Shown in pieces: positions 13,774 to 16,630 of a DNA stretch of 16,630 nucleotides. The translations under genes and the position numbers were made by a program. This stretch comes from UBA1146 sp050256555. Lineage in GTDB: Bacteria > Planctomycetota > UBA8108 > UBA1146. Every line of letters begins with the position of its first letter. The stretch's first letter is position 1. The stretch is taken from contig JBBWWC010000090.1 in NCBI GenBank assembly GCA_050256555.1, positions 1 through 16,630 of the forward strand. The letters are read 5' to 3'. The notes below the pieces were generated by a model. It did no database searches. It had not been told where the DNA came from and worked only from the letters and a program-made list of their open reading frames with translations.

Positions 13774-14412
13774 TTAAGAATCAGTATCGGCCGGCTTGTC
13801 CTCGGAAGCCTCATCGGCCGGCGCTGCTTCGGCGGCTGGCGCTTCGGCGGCTGGTGCTTCGGCGGCTGGTGCTTCGGCGGCTGGTGCTTCGGCGGCTGGT
13901 GCTTCAGCAGCGGGTGCTTCGGCGGCGGCTTTGGCGGCCTCCTTGGCAGCGGCTTCCTTGGCGGCAGCCTCTTCGGCTTCCTTGGCAGCGGCCTCCTCGG
14001 CAAACTTCTTCTTCTTGCCCTCGAGGATGTTCTTACGCCGCTCTTCGCGTTCTGTTTTGCGATCGGCGGCTTCCTTGCGGGCGGCCTCTTCTTCTGCCAG
14101 CAGCTTGCGGTGCTTTTCGGTTCGAGCCTCGTCTGCCTTGTTGATCACCTCGGAAGCCTTGCCCGCTTTCCAATCGAAACGCTTCTGGAACTTCTCCACT
14201 CTTCCGGCCGCATCGACATAAGTCTGCTTGCCGGTGTAGAAAGGATGAGAAGCGCTCGAGATATCGAGCTTGTACAGCGGATACTCTTTGCCGTCTTCCC
14301 ACTGGATGGTATCCGTGGTGTGAACGGTAGAGCGTGTCAGAAACGAAAATTCTGCATTGCTGTCCTGAAAAACAACTTTGCGATATTCCTTGGGGTGAAT
14401 GTCTTTTTTCAT
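13774..14412 (-). CDS. rpmE: Ribosomal protein bL31 (type B, zinc-free) with long Ala/Glu/Pro-rich extension
   Basis: Residues 1-90 are bL31: MKKDIHPKEYRKVVFQDSNAEF, TRSTVHTTDTI, EYPLYKLDISSASHPFYTGKQ and GRVEKFQKRF. There is no cysteine, so this is the zinc-independent form. Canonical bL31 is about 70-90 residues; this one runs to 212. Residues 91-160 are Lys/Glu/Ala-rich and probably one long charged helix (RKEAADRKTEREERRKN, EEAAAKEAEEAAAKEAAAKE). Residues 160-200 are about seven EAPAA units, then an acidic end (DEASEDKPADTDS). The ATG at 14412 is preferred over one three codons earlier because GGAG then lies nine bases upstream and the product starts MKKDIHP, like its relatives. It is the first gene of the long housekeeping block. 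Confidence 0.93.
   Translation of the reverse strand: MKKDIHPKEYRKVVFQDSNAEFSFLTRSTVHTTDTIQWEDGKEYPLYKLDISSASHPFYTGKQTYVDAAGRVEKFQKRFDWKAGKASEVINKADEARTEKHRKLLAEEEAARKEAADRKTEREERRKNILEGKKKKFAEEAAAKEAEEAAAKEAAAKEAAKAAAEAPAAEAPAAEAPAAEAPAAEAPAAEAPAAEAAPADEASEDKPADTDS
13816..13920. repeat. 15-bp tandem repeat coding EAPAA units in rpmE
   Basis: Plus-strand unit GGCGGCTGGTGCTTC. Four copies (13846-13905) are identical, one on the left (13831-13845) differs by one base, and degenerate copies flank the array at 13816-13830 and 13906-13920. On the coding strand each unit is GAA GCA CCA GCC GCC. The near identity of the copies points to recent expansion by slippage or unequal exchange, so copy number is likely to vary among relatives. 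Confidence 0.9.
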
Positions 14413-14721
14413 TCGATCCATCTCCGGTCGTCAGCTGTTCCAGTTGCTCGGATGTCCCTGTACCGGCCACGCACGTGGCCACTGGGTAGCGGGGTCCTGC
14501 AACAACACCAGCTCGATCCAAAAACCGACTGTCCCGCGGGCGGAATTCCGCAACAGAGAACAGGTTCGGCACCCTCCGATGGAGTCGGTGTGATCTCAGA
14601 TCGTACGAATCCACGGCTCTCACTGCAAGCGAAGCGAAGCTTATATCCCCAGCGGGTTTCAAGATCCGTATGGCTCAAACAGCGATAATCCTCTACCATC
14701 GCAGCAGAAAGGCCGATTTCC
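14413..14721. other. Divergent intergenic region between rpmE and the cyclase gene
   Basis: About 309 bases without a convincing gene, holding both leaders. Visible items: a perfect hairpin GGCCAC-GCAC-GTGGCC at 14465-14480, 53 bases upstream of rpmE; a 12-bp palindrome GCGGAATTCCGC at 14540-14551; and a GATAAT at 14684-14689 that could be a -10 box for the cyclase gene, 32 bases before its ATG, without a clear -35. A minus-strand TATAAG at 14645-14640 would give rpmE a leader of over 200 bases. No tRNA fold was found. Confidence 0.45.
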
Positions 14722-16305
14722 ATGAACGCTCCGCTGACTCTCCGTTTCCGTGATTCTCTGGGAGATCACCAGCATCTGATCGCCAGCGGTCAGACCATCA
14801 TCGGTCGCACTGAAGCCTGTGATCTGCGTGTCCACGATGACACGATTTCCAGAAATCACGCTCGCATCACCGAACAAGCGGGCTCATTCGTGCTGGAAGA
14901 CCTCGATAGCAGAAATGGAGTTTTTATTGGCGATCGACCGGCCAAGTCGATCACCCTGGTATCGGGGATGGTGTTACGCCTCGGCAACGTTTCGATCCTG
15001 GTCGAGGAACCGGGCTCGGCCAAAATCAGCGTTCAGCTGTCTGAAGATTTACCTCAACAAGGGGTGATGGACTCGCTGATGATCGATGATTTCCAGAACT
15101 CCCTCGGCCATGGTCCCGGAACCATTTCCAGCACCCCGGCGCAAGAAGGCCTCGGAGTCGCACTCGAGTTGTTCCAGAATGCCGCCGAAACCCTGCTAAC
15201 AGGATCAGCACTTTCCGAGGTCACCGAGGGTGCGGTCGGCCTGGCTCTGCGATCGCTTCCGGTCGATCGCGGGTTTCTGAGCTTGAATGAAAACGGGCAA
15301 CTGGTGCCGCAAGCAATGCAAACCCAGGTAGGTCTCGACACCAGCCGGCCGATGAAAATTTCACGGACCATCGCCGATCAGGTGATGGATGAGCGAAGGG
15401 CTGTGCTAATTCGAGACACTGGTAGCATGGAAGACCTGGCGGTCGCTCATAGCATCGTTCAGATGCAGATCCAATCAGCGATGTGCGCACCACTGATCTC
15501 TGGCAACGAGGTGGTCGGGATCATCTATGTCGACTGTGTCGACTCGAAACAAGTCCTCACCCTGGAACATCTGGGAATCATCTCGGTTCTGGCATTGATG
15601 GTTTCGAGTGCGCTGGAGCAGTTTCGATTGCGCCAGTCGGTCGAAGAAGAAAAGCGCCGCCGCGAGGAGCTCTCCTGCCGCCTTTCACCCAATGTTGTCG
15701 AAAGAGTTCTTTCCGGCGAAGCAGAGCTGGGATCGAAGGAAGCGGAGATCACGGTACTCTTTGCTGACCTGGTCGGCTTTACATCGATGTCAGAAAAACT
15801 CGAGCCACGCCAAGTGGTCGATCTTCTCAACGAGCTGTTTGAGAGCCTGACGGCCGAGGTCTTTCTTCAAGATGGAACTCTCGATAAATATATCGGAGAT
15901 GCGCTGATCGCTTTCTTTGGCGCACCGGAGGAACAAGAAGATCACCCGGCCCGGGCGATCAGAACCGGCCTTGCGATGCAGCAACGACTCCGGGAGATGG
16001 CCGAAAAGCATCCGGAACGACCACCACTCAGCATGAGAATTGGCATCAACACAGGACCGGCCGTGGTCGGCGATATCGGCTCGAAGCTGCGCAGCGATTA
16101 CACCGTCATCGGCGATACCGTCAATACTGCGAGCCGCCTGGAGTCACAAATCGCCCGCGCTGGAGATGTAGTTATCGGGCCGCTCACCGCCGAACGTTGT
16201 CTCGGAATTTTTGAGCTGGAAAAACTGGAAGAAGTTCCACTTAAAGGAAAATCCAAGCCGGTCCAGCCATGGAAAGTGCTCGGCGAAAATTCTGAAGCTA
16301 CATAG
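14722..16305 (+). CDS. FHA-GAF class III adenylate cyclase
   Basis: A 527-residue cytoplasmic signalling enzyme. FHA domain about 5-95, with IIGRTEACDLRVHDDTISRNHARI and LDSRNGVFIGD, the phosphothreonine-binding Arg29, Ser43 and Asn65 present. GAF-like domain about 145-300, ending LISGNEVVGIIYVD. Helical connector about 300-330 (VEEEKRRREELSCRLSPNVVERVLSG). Cyclase domain 340-520: metal-binding Asp349 (LFADLVGFTSMSE) and Asp393 (YIGDALIAFFG), adenine-selecting Lys389 and Asp459 (SDYTVIGD), transition-state Asn468 and Arg472 (VNTASRLE). All catalytic residues are there, so it should make cAMP as a homodimer. FHA suggests control by a Ser/Thr kinase; the GAF ligand is unknown. AAAGG lies nine bases before the ATG. 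Confidence 0.93.
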   Translation: MNAPLTLRFRDSLGDHQHLIASGQTIIGRTEACDLRVHDDTISRNHARITEQAGSFVLEDLDSRNGVFIGDRPAKSITLVSGMVLRLGNVSILVEEPGSAKISVQLSEDLPQQGVMDSLMIDDFQNSLGHGPGTISSTPAQEGLGVALELFQNAAETLLTGSALSEVTEGAVGLALRSLPVDRGFLSLNENGQLVPQAMQTQVGLDTSRPMKISRTIADQVMDERRAVLIRDTGSMEDLAVAHSIVQMQIQSAMCAPLISGNEVVGIIYVDCVDSKQVLTLEHLGIISVLALMVSSALEQFRLRQSVEEEKRRREELSCRLSPNVVERVLSGEAELGSKEAEITVLFADLVGFTSMSEKLEPRQVVDLLNELFESLTAEVFLQDGTLDKYIGDALIAFFGAPEEQEDHPARAIRTGLAMQQRLREMAEKHPERPPLSMRIGINTGPAVVGDIGSKLRSDYTVIGDTVNTASRLESQIARAGDVVIGPLTAERCLGIFELEKLEEVPLKGKSKPVQPWKVLGENSEAT

Positions 16306-16419
16306 CAATTGAACACGCTGCTGATGCAGATCTTCGATTTAGATCTTCATCGGGCGGGCCGCGGATGCGGTACGAAATAACGAAGAAACAAGAGCTGTTG
16401 CCGGTAGCGAGCACCGCAG

Positions 16420-16465
16420 AAAAAAGAAGGCGCATAGCAACGAAAACATCGTCACGACGCGCCTT
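16420..16465 (-). terminator. Intrinsic terminator for the minus-strand gene entering from the right
   Basis: On the minus strand AAGGCGC (16465-16459) pairs with GCGCCTT (16433-16427) around a 25-base loop containing an inner ACGA/TCGT, then C and six T residues. It lies 75 bases after the stop of the partial right-edge gene. On the plus strand no T-run follows, so it is not a terminator for the cyclase gene. Confidence 0.6.
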
Positions 16466-16539
16466 GAAAAGGTAGGAATGGGTTGCACACACCTCCTGAT
16501 GAAGGTGCAGCACCCACTACTTGGGCCAAGAGAAACTTC

Positions 16540-16630
16540 CTAACAACCGTTGTAGACCTCGCAGCCGAGAGCATCGTCGCTCGGGTCAAGTCCACACTGG
16601 TCGATACCCGGCGCTGGCGGCAAGCTGCCG
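16540..16630 (-). CDS. C-terminal end of a dockerin-like, Cys-capped secreted protein (partial)
   Basis: Only the last 29 complete codons and the stop (TAG, 16542-16540) are visible: GSLPPAPGIDQCG, then LDPSDDALGCEVYNGC. The PPaPG-x-x-x-CG-x-DP-x-x-D-x-LGC-x-x-Y-x-x-C layout matches the cap that closes the dockerin-like cassette of many extracellular planctomycete proteins, as at the end of the esterase in this window. The main domain lies beyond the right edge and cannot be named. The composition, Cys pattern and terminator downstream support a real gene end. Confidence 0.7.
   Translation of the reverse strand, partial: GSLPPAPGIDQCGLDPSDDALGCEVYNGC

Noticed and set aside
13531..14688. Plus-strand 385-codon frame with Gly/Trp/Cys-Phe repeats
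   Set aside because: It is the complement of the EAPAA-coding tandem repeat and of rpmE/prfA. The odd composition comes entirely from reading the antisense of that array.
14413..14721. tRNA gene in the gap (a GGTTCG-like string near 14570)
   Set aside because: No acceptor, D or anticodon arm can be drawn around it.
1..16630. CRISPR array, insertion sequence, prophage or defence island
   Set aside because: No spaced direct repeats of CRISPR size, no transposase, integrase or phage structural genes, and no terminal inverted repeats were seen.

Overview
The window looks like chromosomal DNA from a free-living, Gram-negative-type bacterium, most likely a member of or near the Planctomycetota. 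This is inferred from two secreted-type proteins, an esterase at 4055-5206 and the partial gene at the right edge. Both end in the dockerin-like Asp/Asn-rich cassette with a Cys-Gly-Asp cap that I associate with that phylum. An FHA-GAF-adenylate cyclase fusion and a strongly elongated ribosomal protein L31 fit the same picture. No phage, insertion sequence, CRISPR array, tRNA or rRNA was seen.

Left part (1-6120), accessory genes. It starts with the N-terminal third of a Tat-exported multicopper oxidase running off the left edge (minus strand). Next is a tight minus-strand cluster, read from 3469 down to 852: proline dehydrogenase, a Nudix hydrolase, a four-helix membrane protein and a membrane-anchored or exported peroxiredoxin. 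The peroxiredoxin is the most striking item. Its frame holds one TGA exactly where the peroxidatic cysteine belongs (PG-U-TAEC). The mRNA just downstream folds into a 7-bp hairpin with a G-rich loop 21 nt from the UGA, as expected of a bacterial SECIS. I read it as a selenocysteine peroxiredoxin, not a broken gene. On the plus strand follow a small membrane protein and a secreted PHB-depolymerase-like esterase with a dockerin-like tail. A minus-strand protein of unknown family closes this part.

Middle and right part (6121-14412), a long minus-strand housekeeping block. In transcription order it is rpmE, prfA, prmC, murA, ffh, rpsP, trmD, rplS, an intrinsic terminator, yraN and a GNAT acetyltransferase. 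It covers ribosomal proteins, translation termination and release-factor methylation, the first committed step of peptidoglycan synthesis, the signal recognition particle GTPase and tRNA m1G37 methylation. rimM, which often sits between rpsP and trmD, is absent. The rpsP leader contains three copies of a 7-nt element that can form two mutually exclusive stems, so it may be a regulatory switch. yraN has no usual start codon downstream of the terminator that precedes it.

Right end (14413-16630). A 309-bp divergent intergenic region separates rpmE from the plus-strand FHA-GAF-class III adenylate cyclase. Beyond it lie a minus-strand terminator and the last residues of a second dockerin-like, Cys-capped protein entering from the right edge.
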